The translations under genes were made by a program, and so were the position numbers. A DNA stretch of 40,489 nucleotides from positions 1 to 40,489 of the forward strand of contig SMDE01000024.1 in NCBI GenBank assembly GCA_004346725.1. Direction: 5' to 3'. Source of the DNA: Phytobacter diazotrophicus. GTDB taxonomy: Bacteria > Pseudomonadota > Gammaproteobacteria > Enterobacterales > Enterobacteriaceae. Below are positions 19,286 through 28,695 of this stretch, piece after piece; the stretch's first letter is position 1; every line of letters begins with the position of its first letter. Under the pieces are notes generated by a model, which saw only the letters and a program-made list of their open reading frames with translations, was not told where the DNA came from and did not search any database.

Positions 19286-19591
19286 ATGAAAAACATCGTT
19301 TTATGCTGTGCTGCGGGGATGTCCACCAGCATGCTGGTTCAACGCATGAAAGACGCAGCGCAGAAAAAAGGGGTAGAAGTTTCCATTAAGGCCGTTCCCG
19401 TCGCTGAGTTTAAAGACAACATCGCTACCGCAGATATTGTCCTGCTCGGGCCGCAGGTGAAGTATGAACAGGCCAAGTTGCAGGCGCAGGCCGAACCGCT
19501 GGGCAAAAAAGTCGCGGTTATCGACATGATGGATTACGGCATGATGAAAGGCGATGTCGTTCTGGAAAAAGCCCTCAAGCTGATGGAGTAA
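19286..19591 (+). CDS. PTS EIIB, lactose/cellobiose (Lac) family
   Basis: A 101-aa cytoplasmic phosphocarrier of the lactose/N,N'-diacetylchitobiose PTS family. The phosphocysteine loop is at the N-terminus, CCAAGMSTS, with C8 the likely phosphorylated residue. VLLGPQVKYE is the second family motif. It would receive phosphate from the IIA encoded 4 nt downstream and pass it to a sugar on a IIC. GAGG lies upstream of the ATG. No Lac-family IIC is next to it, so the substrate is unknown. It resembles ChbB in pattern, but the usual chb operon genes are not here. Confidence 0.9.
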   Translation: MKNIVLCCAAGMSTSMLVQRMKDAAQKKGVEVSIKAVPVAEFKDNIATADIVLLGPQVKYEQAKLQAQAEPLGKKVAVIDMMDYGMMKGDVVLEKALKLME

Positions 19592-19595
19592 GCGC

Positions 19596-19916
19596 GTGGA
19601 AGATTTAGAAACCATCATTATGGAGCTGCTGGTGAATGCAGGTGCAGCGCGCAGCCAGGCGCTGACGGCATTGCAACTGGCGCGTAAAGGCGATTTTGCC
19701 GGTGCGGAACAGGCGATGGAAGAGTCCCGCGAATTCGTCAAACACGCGCATAAAATCCAGACACAACTTATTGGCCTTGATGAAGGTGCCGGGAAATTGC
19801 CGGTTAACCTGATTACCGTGCATTCTCAGGATCACTTGATGAATGCAATGGTCATCCAGGATTTGGCGGAAGACATGATTGAACTGTACCGCCGCCTGCC
19901 GCCCGTTAATCAATAA
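19596..19916 (+). CDS. PTS EIIA, lactose/cellobiose (Lac) family
   Basis: A 106-aa helical phosphocarrier of the Lac-type IIA family, which works as a trimer with a buried metal aspartate. The motif VHSQDHLMNAM carries the likely phosphohistidine H76 and metal ligand D79. It starts with GTG 4 nt after the IIB stop, so the two are co-transcribed. A terminator follows at 19941-19960. Without a partner IIC in the same unit it either serves a transporter elsewhere or has a regulatory role; the sequence does not decide. Confidence 0.9.
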   Translation: MEDLETIIMELLVNAGAARSQALTALQLARKGDFAGAEQAMEESREFVKHAHKIQTQLIGLDEGAGKLPVNLITVHSQDHLMNAMVIQDLAEDMIELYRRLPPVNQ

Positions 19917-19940
19917 TTAACTCTTGCTCAGTTATGCATG

Positions 19941-19970
19941 ATGCCCGATGAGTCGGGCATTTTGCTGTTT
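19941..19970 (+). terminator. rho-independent terminator of the IIB-IIA unit
   Basis: Perfect 8-bp stem ATGCCCGA/TCGGGCAT with loop TGAG, followed by TTTGCTGTTT, 25 nt after the IIA stop. Confidence 0.8.
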
Positions 19971-20064
19971 AGCCCCTGTCAACGCGCTATCTGGTGGCGT
20001 GTTTTTTTCTGCCATTTATGGCACAACATGAGCATTCTTCTGCTGAACGACATCAGGATCCAGG

Positions 20065-21108
20065 ATGCCTTCGCTCCCTTTTCCCGTCTTTACTCTTTTT
20101 CTCCTGCTTATCTTACTGGCCAAAGTTTGCCTGCAGCCGGGTGAGAAATCGCGAGGGGTAATGTACTTCATCGCAGGTTGCACACTACTGGTTATTATGT
20201 CGGCCCTGCGTTGGGCGTTTGACGCCATGGTGTTTCGCCAGGCTCAGTCATTGCTGGCGATACTTTTCCCGCCGTTGGTGTGGCGTTGCTTTACCGATCT
20301 CACCGGGCGAAAGCGCGTCTGGCATATTTCAACATCCATCATACCGCCCACCCTCGCCCTGCTGGCGAATCTTGCCTGGCCTGAGGCAACGGATGCCGTG
20401 CTGGTGCTGCTTTATCTGGGGTACGGCATTGCGCTGCTCAGAACTGCTCTGTTGGGCGCCGATGCCTTTGTCTTAACGCGGCTTAGCGATTCGCCAACAA
20501 CCTCGGTGATGGCATTTGCCGCCGGATGTTTCCTGTGTTTTTCGAGCCTGACGGATGCAGCGATAGCCTATGATTTTAACCAGTACCATGGGCAGCATGC
20601 GCCTCTGCTGGTTGCTATTTCACAAGGTATCTTGTTGCCATTTATTTGCCTGGCGATTTTGTTCACCGGACGAAAAGTCACGCCACCTCCCCTCTGCGTG
20701 ACAGCGAAGGTTACCGGGCCAGAGGTGGTGGATCCAGAAGACAATGATCTCTGCCTGCATCTGGAAAACGCGCTTACGGCACGCGAGCTTTTCCTTGACC
20801 CGGATCTTTCATTACAGGGGCTGGCACGAAAAACCGGGACACCTGCACGACAAATATCCCGTGCCATCAACCGCACTCGGGGCTGTAATGTCTCCCAGTG
20901 GATTAATGGCTTTCGCATTCAGTATGCACAGCGCTTGTTAGTGCAGTCAGATGCCCCTGTCACGCAGATCATGCTGGAGGCAGGTTTCTCCACAAAATCC
21001 AATTTTAACCGTGAATTTATGCGCGTCAGCGGGATGAGTCCTGGCGATTTTCGCCGTGCTGAGGCGAGTCGTTCATGGAGTGATTTAAAAACTGACTCAT
21101 CTGTGTAA
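20065..21108 (+). CDS. membrane-anchored AraC-type transcriptional regulator
   Basis: The 347-aa protein has about seven hydrophobic segments in its first 200 residues (for example 6-23, 36-52, 110-130, 180-200). An AraC/XylS DNA-binding domain follows at about 230-332, with two helix-turn-helix units (SLQGLARKTGTPARQISRAI and VTQIMLEAGFSTKSNFNREF). It should be an inner-membrane regulator acting directly on DNA, a design seen in several AraC-type proteins. Its ligand and targets are unknown. It has its own start (CAGGA upstream) after the PTS terminator. Its 3' end overlaps the opposing hydrolase gene by 83 nt. Confidence 0.85.
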   Translation: MPSLPFPVFTLFLLLILLAKVCLQPGEKSRGVMYFIAGCTLLVIMSALRWAFDAMVFRQAQSLLAILFPPLVWRCFTDLTGRKRVWHISTSIIPPTLALLANLAWPEATDAVLVLLYLGYGIALLRTALLGADAFVLTRLSDSPTTSVMAFAAGCFLCFSSLTDAAIAYDFNQYHGQHAPLLVAISQGILLPFICLAILFTGRKVTPPPLCVTAKVTGPEVVDPEDNDLCLHLENALTARELFLDPDLSLQGLARKTGTPARQISRAINRTRGCNVSQWINGFRIQYAQRLLVQSDAPVTQIMLEAGFSTKSNFNREFMRVSGMSPGDFRRAEASRSWSDLKTDSSV

Positions 21109-22090
21109 ACAATTGCTGGTGGATAGCCTGCCGGCTTAGCTGTCCGCCATCCCGGCAAACAATACCCTCACCGGGGTCTGCGGCTTCAATCATTGCCACG
21201 GCGCCTGGCTTACATTCTTGCATAAAACTAAAGTGCGTCGCTCCCGTCACGCTGATCAGATGCCGATCCTCCTGCGCAAGTGCAGTAAAGAGGTAGCCTG
21301 ATTCCAGACGTGCAGGAACATCATCGCTGTCGGCCTGCGCGCCCATAACCAGCACTGGCACGGAAACCTGTGCAAGGCTCTCGGGGGTAAAGCCCCTTGC
21401 CAGTCCCAAATCCAGAGAAATAACGGCTTTGATGCGTACGTCACGTTGGCTTGCCGCCAACGGTGCCAGTGATTCAGGCTTATCAATACCCAGAACGTGT
21501 TTGAGTTTACAGGCTCCCAGCGCCGGATGAGTTTCACAATCTTTCAAAAAGCGAGGCGCAGAAAACTGCGCGCCAGCCAGCTCCATGACTGTCCAGCCTC
21601 CCAAAGAGTGACCTACCGCCGCAATGCGTTCGGGGTCAACAGCACCGGCAATGGCAGGTGTATCAGACAGGTAGTCCAGCATCGCAATCAAATCCCGTGG
21701 ACGTTCCCACAACTGCTGCGCTGCCACTTCTTCTTTATTGCGAGTGGTGGTGCCAGGATGGTCAACTGCCGCCACAATATAACCCTGAGAGGCCATTCCC
21801 TGAGCCAGCCAGTTTAAATTGCGCCAGTTGCCACCGTAACCGTGCGAAAGCAACAAAAGGGGGTGCTGCCGTGCTGTTGGTTTCGCATTGCGAAGTGCAG
21901 GAGTACCGTGAAACACGGCATTCTCTCCTATGCGTTCGATTTTCCCGGTGTCTGTCGTTGGGTACCACAGGGCGATATCAAGAGGACGGTTGCTATTTTC
22001 ATTTATCTGCAGTTGTCTGAAACCAACATTCGCATACGCGGAATAGCTGATAAGAAGAGTAAGCAGTAGCAAAGTAAGACGACGATACAT
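21026..22090 (-). CDS. secreted alpha/beta hydrolase, PAF-acetylhydrolase/dienelactone hydrolase-like
   Basis: A 354-aa protein with a Sec signal peptide (1-20, cleavage after AYA) and an alpha/beta hydrolase core. The nucleophile elbow is GHSLGG with S162. H286 in GATHF fits the catalytic histidine, and an Asp near 254-257 (GAQADSDD) fits the acid. SHGYGG near residue 82 forms the oxyanion region. Lipase, esterase or acetylhydrolase activity in the periplasm is plausible; the substrate is not predictable. It is convergent with the AraC-type gene (83-nt overlap) and upstream neighbours are separated by a terminator, so it is probably monocistronic. Confidence 0.85.
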   Translation of the reverse strand: MYRRLTLLLLTLLISYSAYANVGFRQLQINENSNRPLDIALWYPTTDTGKIERIGENAVFHGTPALRNAKPTARQHPLLLLSHGYGGNWRNLNWLAQGMASQGYIVAAVDHPGTTTRNKEEVAAQQLWERPRDLIAMLDYLSDTPAIAGAVDPERIAAVGHSLGGWTVMELAGAQFSAPRFLKDCETHPALGACKLKHVLGIDKPESLAPLAASQRDVRIKAVISLDLGLARGFTPESLAQVSVPVLVMGAQADSDDVPARLESGYLFTALAQEDRHLISVTGATHFSFMQECKPGAVAMIEAADPGEGIVCRDGGQLSRQAIHQQLFTQMSQFLNHSMNDSPQHGENRQDSSR

Positions 22091-22194
22091 AATGATTTTC
22101 CTGATGAGTTAACACCCGGCTTTTCTAGCATCCGCAGCCTGTGCTTGCGTCCTGAAACACGATCGAGGTCTTTTTTAATGGTTTTTGTACATGA

Positions 22195-22218
22195 AAAAAC
22201 CCACCGAAGTGGGTTTTT
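22195..22218. terminator. bidirectional terminator between cupin and hydrolase genes
   Basis: Ten-base-pair stem AAAAACCCAC/GTGGGTTTTT with loop CGAA. It has A-runs on one side and T-runs on the other, so it can act on both strands. On the minus strand it ends the IIC-cupin transcript 24 nt after the cupin stop. Confidence 0.85.
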
Positions 22219-22241
22219 GCTTATATTCTGAGCAGAAGCGC

Positions 22242-22565
22242 TTAAGACAAAAAGTCTTCACGTTGCGGCGTGAATGTATCGAGCAGCGTTCCGGCTTCCA
22301 GGCAAACACAACCGTGCACAACATTTGGCTTTTTGTAGAGGGTATCGCCGGCACTAACCTCTTTCGTTACGCCATCAATCGTAAAGCTAAAGCGTCCTGA
22401 CAAAACATAAGTGAGCTGTTCATGCGGATGGCTATGCATCGGCCCTACAGCCCCCTCGGTAAAATTAACCTCCACCGCCATCATCGTGCCGCCATGGGCC
22501 AGGATTCTGCGATTGACGCCATTACCCAGATCTTCCAGCACCGTCTCTTTTTTATAAATAAACAT
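22242..22565 (-). CDS. KdgF-like cupin (uronate-linked)
   Basis: A single-domain cupin of 107 aa. The metal cluster is HSHPHEQ at 44-50 and H84 in PNVVHG, and the C-terminus TPQREDFL is typical of KdgF. KdgF converts 4,5-unsaturated galacturonate from pectin or alginate breakdown into the linear 5-keto-4-deoxyuronate form. The family match is by pattern recognition; a different cupin isomerase is possible. It lies 56 nt downstream of the PTS IIC gene on the same strand, so the two are probably one operon with a shared sugar-acid substrate. Confidence 0.8.
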   Translation of the reverse strand: MFIYKKETVLEDLGNGVNRRILAHGGTMMAVEVNFTEGAVGPMHSHPHEQLTYVLSGRFSFTIDGVTKEVSAGDTLYKKPNVVHGCVCLEAGTLLDTFTPQREDFLS

Positions 22566-22621
22566 TTTTACACCTCGCTAAAACAGAATTTGCAGGCCTG
22601 GTATTCAGGCCTGCAGCACGA

Positions 22622-23875
22622 TTAATGCGCCAAACCAAACGTGTACTTAATGATGGCTGACAGGAATGTGAAATCAGGGTCAGCAAAGGTCACACTGTCA
22701 ACACCCAGATGGCTGAACAACGGTAGTACCAACGCTGGAAGAACACACAGCAGCAGACCGTTTACGAAGCTTGCGATCAATGCGCCTCGCAAGCCACCGG
22801 TCGCATTACCAAAAATAGCAGCACTGCCACCAGTAATAAAACTCGCCATGATGCCAGGGATAATCACCGGCAGGCCAATGAACGGGAACAGCGCAACGCA
22901 ACACAGTTCCGCCATAAAACTCACCAGAAAACCGATGAGAACCGCATTCGGAGATTTATCAAACAGCACCATCGGATCCACTGCCGGAATGGAGCCGGGC
23001 GCAACAATTTGAGAAAAGCCTTTAAAAGCAGGTACGATTTCCTCAGTGAACATGACCACGCCTTTCTTGGCAATGTACAAACCGCCCGCAAACGTCGCTG
23101 ATTTTTCTAATAACCAAACCAGATAAGGTTTGCCCGCTAACATTTTATCGAGAAAAGCATGTTCAGCGAATATAGAAGAAATGCCCAGCAAACAGAACAT
23201 GGTCAGAAAAGTGGCAACATCAGCATTCTTGAGGAAACTAAATTTATCGCTAACTTTAACTTCTTCAACGTTCGTCGCGGTATTGCCAAACCATTTACCT
23301 AAGTAAGAACCAATAATATAGGAACTGGATGCAGCATGGGCTATACAATACTCATTGTGGCCGATAATTTTTCGGCTAAAACGTGACAATATAGTAGGAA
23401 AAACGGCCATGTAGGTACCAATAACCACAGAACCAAAAATAATAGCAAATTGCTCACCGTAGCCAAGGCCAACGAGGGCGGCTGTCACGGAAAAGGACAT
23501 AAAGACAATCAGGTGCAGTGACAGATATATCGCTTTAAAACGGGTATAGCGTGCCAGCAGGACGTTAATAATCATCGCGAAAAACAGAATAAATGCGGCA
23601 GGCCGACCAAGCTTGTCAATAGTCAACGCCATGATAGCTTCATTGCTTGGGACCACGCCCCGCAAGCCAAACGCATTAGTGAACAGGTCGCTGAACATGG
23701 TCAGAACACCACCAAGTATGCTCCCACCCGTTTTAATTAATACAAAGCCGATAAAAGCAAGGAGTGTGCCTTTGATAATATTCGTAATGCTACTTTTTTG
23801 TAACGCCAGACCCAGAAAAGCAATAAAAGCAATTATTATTGCAGGGGTACCTAATATTTTAATTACGTAATCCAT
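22622..23875 (-). CDS. PTS EIIC, ascorbate (UlaA/SgaT) family
   Basis: A very hydrophobic 417-aa membrane permease with about ten or more membrane spans and the UlaA-type motifs GTLLAFIGFVLIKTGG near the N-terminus and GNATGGLRGALIASFVNGLLL-like sequence near the C-terminus. The start chosen is ATG 23875, preceded by AAGGG; an in-frame ATG eight codons upstream lacks as good a site. It is expected to move a sugar acid across the inner membrane while it is phosphorylated. Ascorbate-type IIA and IIB genes are absent from this window, so its phosphate donor is unknown. The cupin gene follows. The flanking DNA is clearly more A/T-rich than the thi or rpo genes, which may point to later acquisition. 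Confidence 0.85.
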   Translation of the reverse strand: MDYVIKILGTPAIIIAFIAFLGLALQKSSITNIIKGTLLAFIGFVLIKTGGSILGGVLTMFSDLFTNAFGLRGVVPSNEAIMALTIDKLGRPAAFILFFAMIINVLLARYTRFKAIYLSLHLIVFMSFSVTAALVGLGYGEQFAIIFGSVVIGTYMAVFPTILSRFSRKIIGHNEYCIAHAASSSYIIGSYLGKWFGNTATNVEEVKVSDKFSFLKNADVATFLTMFCLLGISSIFAEHAFLDKMLAGKPYLVWLLEKSATFAGGLYIAKKGVVMFTEEIVPAFKGFSQIVAPGSIPAVDPMVLFDKSPNAVLIGFLVSFMAELCCVALFPFIGLPVIIPGIMASFITGGSAAIFGNATGGLRGALIASFVNGLLLCVLPALVLPLFSHLGVDSVTFADPDFTFLSAIIKYTFGLAH

Positions 23876-24318
23876 AATAAACCCTTTCACCGTAAGCATT
23901 GATTATTAACTGATAATGATTTGTATCTTTTATTTAGCATTTCAGTAATATTGAAACGAGCCGGTTCCTGAGAAATAAATCCCAGAATTATTTTTATAAT
24001 TTGGCAATCCATAGAAAGATTGCATTATTCAATGATATAGAGACGCGCTGATTAAAATTAACCAGTCGTTATAAATTTGAGCTTAAGACTTACTATCAGG
24101 ATATGAAAATAGAGCCCCTTATTTCTGGTCATGAAAATGGCCTGGATAAAACATCTGCTAACGGTGCGTATTTTAACAAACAGGGGAAAAGAAATTGTGA
24201 CGAACACAACTAAAACACCATTTCATTTTAATTAATCCAGGATTTTACTTATTGGTACTGGCAGAACGCCAGAGGAGTGATTCAGAGAGGGGCAATAAAA
24301 AGCGGGCACAAAAAAGGC
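23876..24318. other. A/T-rich intergenic region upstream of the IIC gene
   Basis: No gene is evident in these 443 bases. The region must hold the IIC promoter on the minus strand, but no pair of hexamers stands out. A dyad TTGTG-ACGAA-CACAA lies at 24195-24209 and could be an operator, 320 nt from the IIC start. The composition is markedly A/T-rich compared with the flanking core genes. Confidence 0.5.
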
Positions 24319-24366
24319 AAAAAAAACTGCACCTTAGTCAGTTGGGATCCAACCTTTGGGGTGCAG
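24319..24366 (-). terminator. rho-independent terminator of the rpoBC operon
   Basis: On the minus strand, stem CTGCACC/GGTGCAG with an inner TTGG/CCAA helix is followed directly by eight T residues. It lies 30 nt after the rpoC stop and is the end of the rplKAJL-rpoBC transcript. Confidence 0.9.
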
Positions 24367-24395
24367 CTTAACTTATATTAACGTGTCAGCAACGA

Positions 24396-27300
24396 TTACT
24401 CGTTGTCAGAACCGCCCAGACCTGCGTTCAGCAGTTCTGCCAGGCTGGCAGATGCATCTTCAGCAGTCACCTGCGGTGCAGCCGGGAGTTCACCCGCTGC
24501 GCGACGGCGCATACGATCCTGGTGGTACGCGTAACCGGTACCTGCCGGGATCAGACGACCCACGATAACGTTCTCTTTCAGGCCACGCAGTTCGTCGCGT
24601 TTGCCCGCAACGGCTGCTTCGGTCAGGACACGCGTGGTCTCCTGGAACGATGCCGCAGAGATGAAGGACTCGGTTGCCAGAGACGCTTTGGTGATACCCA
24701 GCAGATCGCGCGAGAAGGTCGCACCGATTTTGCCGTTCGCTTCCAGATCGCGGTTCGCAATCTTGACGCGGGAGTATTCAACCTGCTCGCCTTCCAGGAA
24801 GTCGGAGCTACCTGCATTTTCGATGGTCGCTTTACGCAGCATCTGACGAACGATAACTTCGATGTGTTTATCGTTAATCTTAACGCCTTGCAGACGGTAA
24901 ACGTCCTGTACTTCGTTGGTGATGTAACGCGTAACCGCGTGAACACCACGAAGACGCAGAATGTCGTGCGGCGCTTCCGGACCGTCGGAAACCACGTCAC
25001 CACGTTCTACACGTTCACCTTCAAACACGTTGAGCTGACGCCATTTCGGAATCATCTCTTCGTACGGATCGCTACCGTCTACCGGGGTGATAACCAGACG
25101 ACGTTTCCCTTTGGTTTCTTTACCGAAGGAAATGATACCGCTGATTTCAGCCAGGATTGCCGGCTCTTTCGGACGACGTGCTTCGAACAGGTCCGCAACG
25201 CGCGGCAGACCACCGGTGATGTCCTTGGTACCGCCGGATTCCTGCGGAATACGCGCCAGGGTGTCACCAGAACTGATCTGTACGCCATCTTCCAGCTGAA
25301 CAATCGCTTTACCTGGCAGGAAGTACTGCGCAGGCATATCGGTGCCAGGGATCAGAACGTCGTTACCCTGACCATCAACGATTTTCAGTGCCGGACGCAG
25401 ATCTTTACCACCGGTAGTACGTTCAGCAGAATCCAGAACCACCAGAGAAGACAGACCGGTCAGCTCGTCAGTCTGACGAGTAATGGTCTGGCCGTCGATC
25501 ATGTCAGTAAAGCGGATGAAACCACTTACTTCGGTGATTACCGGCATGGTGTGCGGATCCCAGTTTGCGACGGTTTCACCGCCAGCAACCTGCTCACCAT
25601 CACCTTTCGCCATAACAGCACCGTAAGGCACTTTATAGCTCTCTTTGGTACGACCGAATTCGTCGATCAGTTTCAGCTCGGTGTTACGAGAGGTCACAAC
25701 CAGCTTGCCTGATGAGTTAACAACAGACTTCGCATTGCTGAGCTTGATGCTACCTTTGTTTTTCACCTGGATGCTGGATTCAGCAGCCGCACGAGATGCC
25801 GCACCACCGATGTGGAACGTACGCATCGTCAGCTGTGTACCCGGCTCACCGATGGACTGCGCCGCGATAACGCCGATGGCCTCACCTTTGTTGATGATGT
25901 GGCCACGCGCCAGGTCACGACCGTAGCAGTGCGCACATACACCAAAGTCGGTGTCACAGGATACAACGGAACGCACTTTGACGGAGTCAACAGAGTTCGC
26001 TTCCAGCAGGTCACACCAGTGCTCGTGCAGCAGCGTGTTGCGTGGAACCAGAATGTCTGCTGTACCCGGCTTCAGAATATCTTCTGCCGTTACACGACCC
26101 AGTACGCGATCGCGCAGTGGCTCTTTAACATCACCACCCTCGATAACCGGGGTCATGGTGATACCTTCGAGAGTGCCACAATCGTCTTCGGTCACAACCA
26201 GATCCTGCGCAACGTCAACCAGACGACGCGTCAGATAACCGGAGTTCGCTGTTTTCAGTGCGGTATCCGCCAGACCTTTACGCGCACCGTGCGTGGAGAT
26301 GAAGTACTGGAGTACGTTCAGACCTTCACGGAAGTTCGCGGTGATTGGCGTTTCGATGATGGAGCCATCCGGCTTCGCCATCAGACCACGCATACCAGCA
26401 AGCTGACGAATCTGTGCCGCAGAACCACGCGCACCGGAGTCGGCCATCATGTAGATGCTGTTGAAGGAAACCTGCTGCTCTTCTTTACCTTCACGGTTGA
26501 TAACCGTTTCGGTCTGCAGGTTGTCCATCATCGCCTTGGATACACGATCGTTCGCCGCAGCCCAGATATCGATAACTTTGTTATAGCGTTCGCCTGCGGT
26601 AACCAGACCAGACTGGAACTGCTCCTGGATCTCAGCCACTTCGGCTTCCGCCTCGGAGATGATCTCGTGTTTCTTCTCCGGGATAACCATGTCATCGATA
26701 CCAACAGATGCACCTGAACGCGCTGCATAAGCAAAGCCGGTGTACATCGTCTGGTCAGCAAAGATAACGGTCGGTTTCAGACCCAAAATGCGGTAACAGG
26801 TGTTCAGCATTTTGGAGATCGCTTTTTTACCCAGAGGCTGGTTCACGATAGAGAACGGCAGACCTTTCGGCACGATCATCCACAGGATCGCACGACCAAC
26901 GGTCGTATCGATCAGGCTGGTTTTAGACGTAAATTCGCCCTGTGCATTTTTTTCATACTCAGTGATACGCACTTTAACGCGCGCATGCAGAGAGGCCAGG
27001 CCAGCGCGATAAATACGCTCAGCTTCTTTCGGGCCAGTCAGCACCATGCCTTCGCCTTTGGCGTTAACACAGTCACGGGTCATGTAGTACAGACCCAGTA
27101 CAACGTCCTGAGACGGAACGATGATTGGTTCGCCGTTCGCCGGAGACAGAATGTTGTTGGTAGACATCATCAGCGCACGCGCTTCAAGCTGGGCTTCCAG
27201 CGTCAGCGGTACGTGAACAGCCATCTGGTCACCATCGAAGTCGGCGTTGTATGCCGCACAAACCAGCGGGTGCAGCTGGATAGCTTTACCTTCGATCAGT

Positions 27301-28619
27301 ACCGGTTCAAAGGCCTGGATACCCAGACGGTGCAGTGTTGGCGCACGGTTCAACAGTACCGGGTGTTCGCGGATCACTTCGTCCAGGATATCCCAGACTA
27401 CAGCTTCTTCGCGCTCAACCATTTTCTTCGCGGCTTTGATGGTGGTGGCCAGGCCACGCAGTTCCAGCTTGCCGTAAATGAACGGTTTGAACAGCTCCAG
27501 CGCCATTTTCTTCGGCAGACCGCACTGATGCAGACGCAGGTATGGACCTACGGTGATTACAGAACGACCGGAGTAGTCAACACGTTTACCGAGCAGGTTC
27601 TGACGGAAACGACCCTGTTTACCTTTGATCATGTCGGCCAAAGATTTCAGAGGACGTTTGTTAGAACCGGTGATCGCACGACCGCGACGACCGTTATCCA
27701 GCAGGGCGTCAACCGCTTCCTGCAGCATACGTTTTTCGTTGCGTACGATGATATCCGGCGCAGCCAGATCCAGCAGACGTTTCAGACGGTTGTTACGGTT
27801 AATAACGCGACGATACAGATCGTTCAGATCGGACGTTGCGAAACGACCGCCATCCAGCGGAACCAGCGGACGCAGATCTGGCGGCAGAACCGGCAGAACG
27901 GTCAGGATCATCCACTCCGGCTTGTTGCCAGACTGTACGAACGCTTCCAGCAGTTTGATACGCTTGGTCAGCTTCTTACGCTTGGTCTCGGAGTTAGTTT
28001 CGTTCAGCTCTTCACGAAGCTGCTCGCACTCTTGCTCCAGATCCATGCTCTTGAGCAGGGCCTGAATAGCTTCCGCACCCATCTTCGCGTCGAATTCGTC
28101 ACCGAACTCTTCCAGCGCGTCCAGATACTGTTCTTCGGTCAGAATCTGGTTACGTTCCAGGTTCGTCATACCGCCTTCGATAACCACATAGGATTCGAAG
28201 TACAGAACACGTTCGATATCACGCAGCGGCATATCCAGCAGCAAACCGATACGGGACGGCAGAGATTTCAGGAACCAGATGTGAGCAGTCGGAGACGCCA
28301 GCTCGATGTGGCCCATACGCTCACGGCGCACTTTAGTCTGGGTCACTTCAACGCCGCACTTCTCACAGATCACACCACGGTGTTTCAGGCGCTTGTACTT
28401 ACCGCACAGGCACTCGTAGTCTTTTACTGGTCCGAAAATACGGGCGCAGAAAAGGCCGTCACGCTCAGGTTTGAACGTACGGTAGTTAATGGTTTCCGGC
28501 TTTTTAACTTCACCGAAAGACCATGAACGGATCATGTCTGGCGAAGCCAGAGCAATTTTGATCGCATCAAACTCTTCGGTTTTAGTTTGCGCTTTCAGAA
28601 ACTTTAATAAGTCTTTCAC
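24396..28619 (-). CDS. rpoC: RNA polymerase beta' subunit
   Basis: The beta' subunit holds the catalytic Mg of RNA polymerase. At 1407 aa it has the E. coli length. The N-terminal zinc-binding cysteines ([19 protein letters not shown]), the absolutely conserved NADFDGDQM with its three Mg aspartates, the second zinc site ([13 protein letters not shown], with an upstream Cys in DDCG), and the C-terminal tail [14 protein letters not shown] are intact. It starts 76 nt after rpoB and is the last gene of the operon. Confidence 0.99.
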   Translation of the reverse strand: MKDLLKFLKAQTKTEEFDAIKIALASPDMIRSWSFGEVKKPETINYRTFKPERDGLFCARIFGPVKDYECLCGKYKRLKHRGVICEKCGVEVTQTKVRRERMGHIELASPTAHIWFLKSLPSRIGLLLDMPLRDIERVLYFESYVVIEGGMTNLERNQILTEEQYLDALEEFGDEFDAKMGAEAIQALLKSMDLEQECEQLREELNETNSETKRKKLTKRIKLLEAFVQSGNKPEWMILTVLPVLPPDLRPLVPLDGGRFATSDLNDLYRRVINRNNRLKRLLDLAAPDIIVRNEKRMLQEAVDALLDNGRRGRAITGSNKRPLKSLADMIKGKQGRFRQNLLGKRVDYSGRSVITVGPYLRLHQCGLPKKMALELFKPFIYGKLELRGLATTIKAAKKMVEREEAVVWDILDEVIREHPVLLNRAPTLHRLGIQAFEPVLIEGKAIQLHPLVCAAYNADFDGDQMAVHVPLTLEAQLEARALMMSTNNILSPANGEPIIVPSQDVVLGLYYMTRDCVNAKGEGMVLTGPKEAERIYRAGLASLHARVKVRITEYEKNAQGEFTSKTSLIDTTVGRAILWMIVPKGLPFSIVNQPLGKKAISKMLNTCYRILGLKPTVIFADQTMYTGFAYAARSGASVGIDDMVIPEKKHEIISEAEAEVAEIQEQFQSGLVTAGERYNKVIDIWAAANDRVSKAMMDNLQTETVINREGKEEQQVSFNSIYMMADSGARGSAAQIRQLAGMRGLMAKPDGSIIETPITANFREGLNVLQYFISTHGARKGLADTALKTANSGYLTRRLVDVAQDLVVTEDDCGTLEGITMTPVIEGGDVKEPLRDRVLGRVTAEDILKPGTADILVPRNTLLHEHWCDLLEANSVDSVKVRSVVSCDTDFGVCAHCYGRDLARGHIINKGEAIGVIAAQSIGEPGTQLTMRTFHIGGAASRAAAESSIQVKNKGSIKLSNAKSVVNSSGKLVVTSRNTELKLIDEFGRTKESYKVPYGAVMAKGDGEQVAGGETVANWDPHTMPVITEVSGFIRFTDMIDGQTITRQTDELTGLSSLVVLDSAERTTGGKDLRPALKIVDGQGNDVLIPGTDMPAQYFLPGKAIVQLEDGVQISSGDTLARIPQESGGTKDITGGLPRVADLFEARRPKEPAILAEISGIISFGKETKGKRRLVITPVDGSDPYEEMIPKWRQLNVFEGERVERGDVVSDGPEAPHDILRLRGVHAVTRYITNEVQDVYRLQGVKINDKHIEVIVRQMLRKATIENAGSSDFLEGEQVEYSRVKIANRDLEANGKIGATFSRDLLGITKASLATESFISAASFQETTRVLTEAAVAGKRDELRGLKENVIVGRLIPAGTGYAYHQDRMRRRAAGELPAAPQVTAEDASASLAELLNAGLGGSDNE

Positions 28620-28695
28620 GGATTTGCTCCCGTCGGAGTTAGCACACTCTGCTGTCGGGTTTTACCCCGACAGCAGTGACCTGTTTGAGCGAGAA

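Noticed and set aside
26985..28526. Plus-strand open frame of 513 codons opposite rpoC
   Set aside because: Same codon-bias effect as opposite rpoB; no protein family and no ribosome site.
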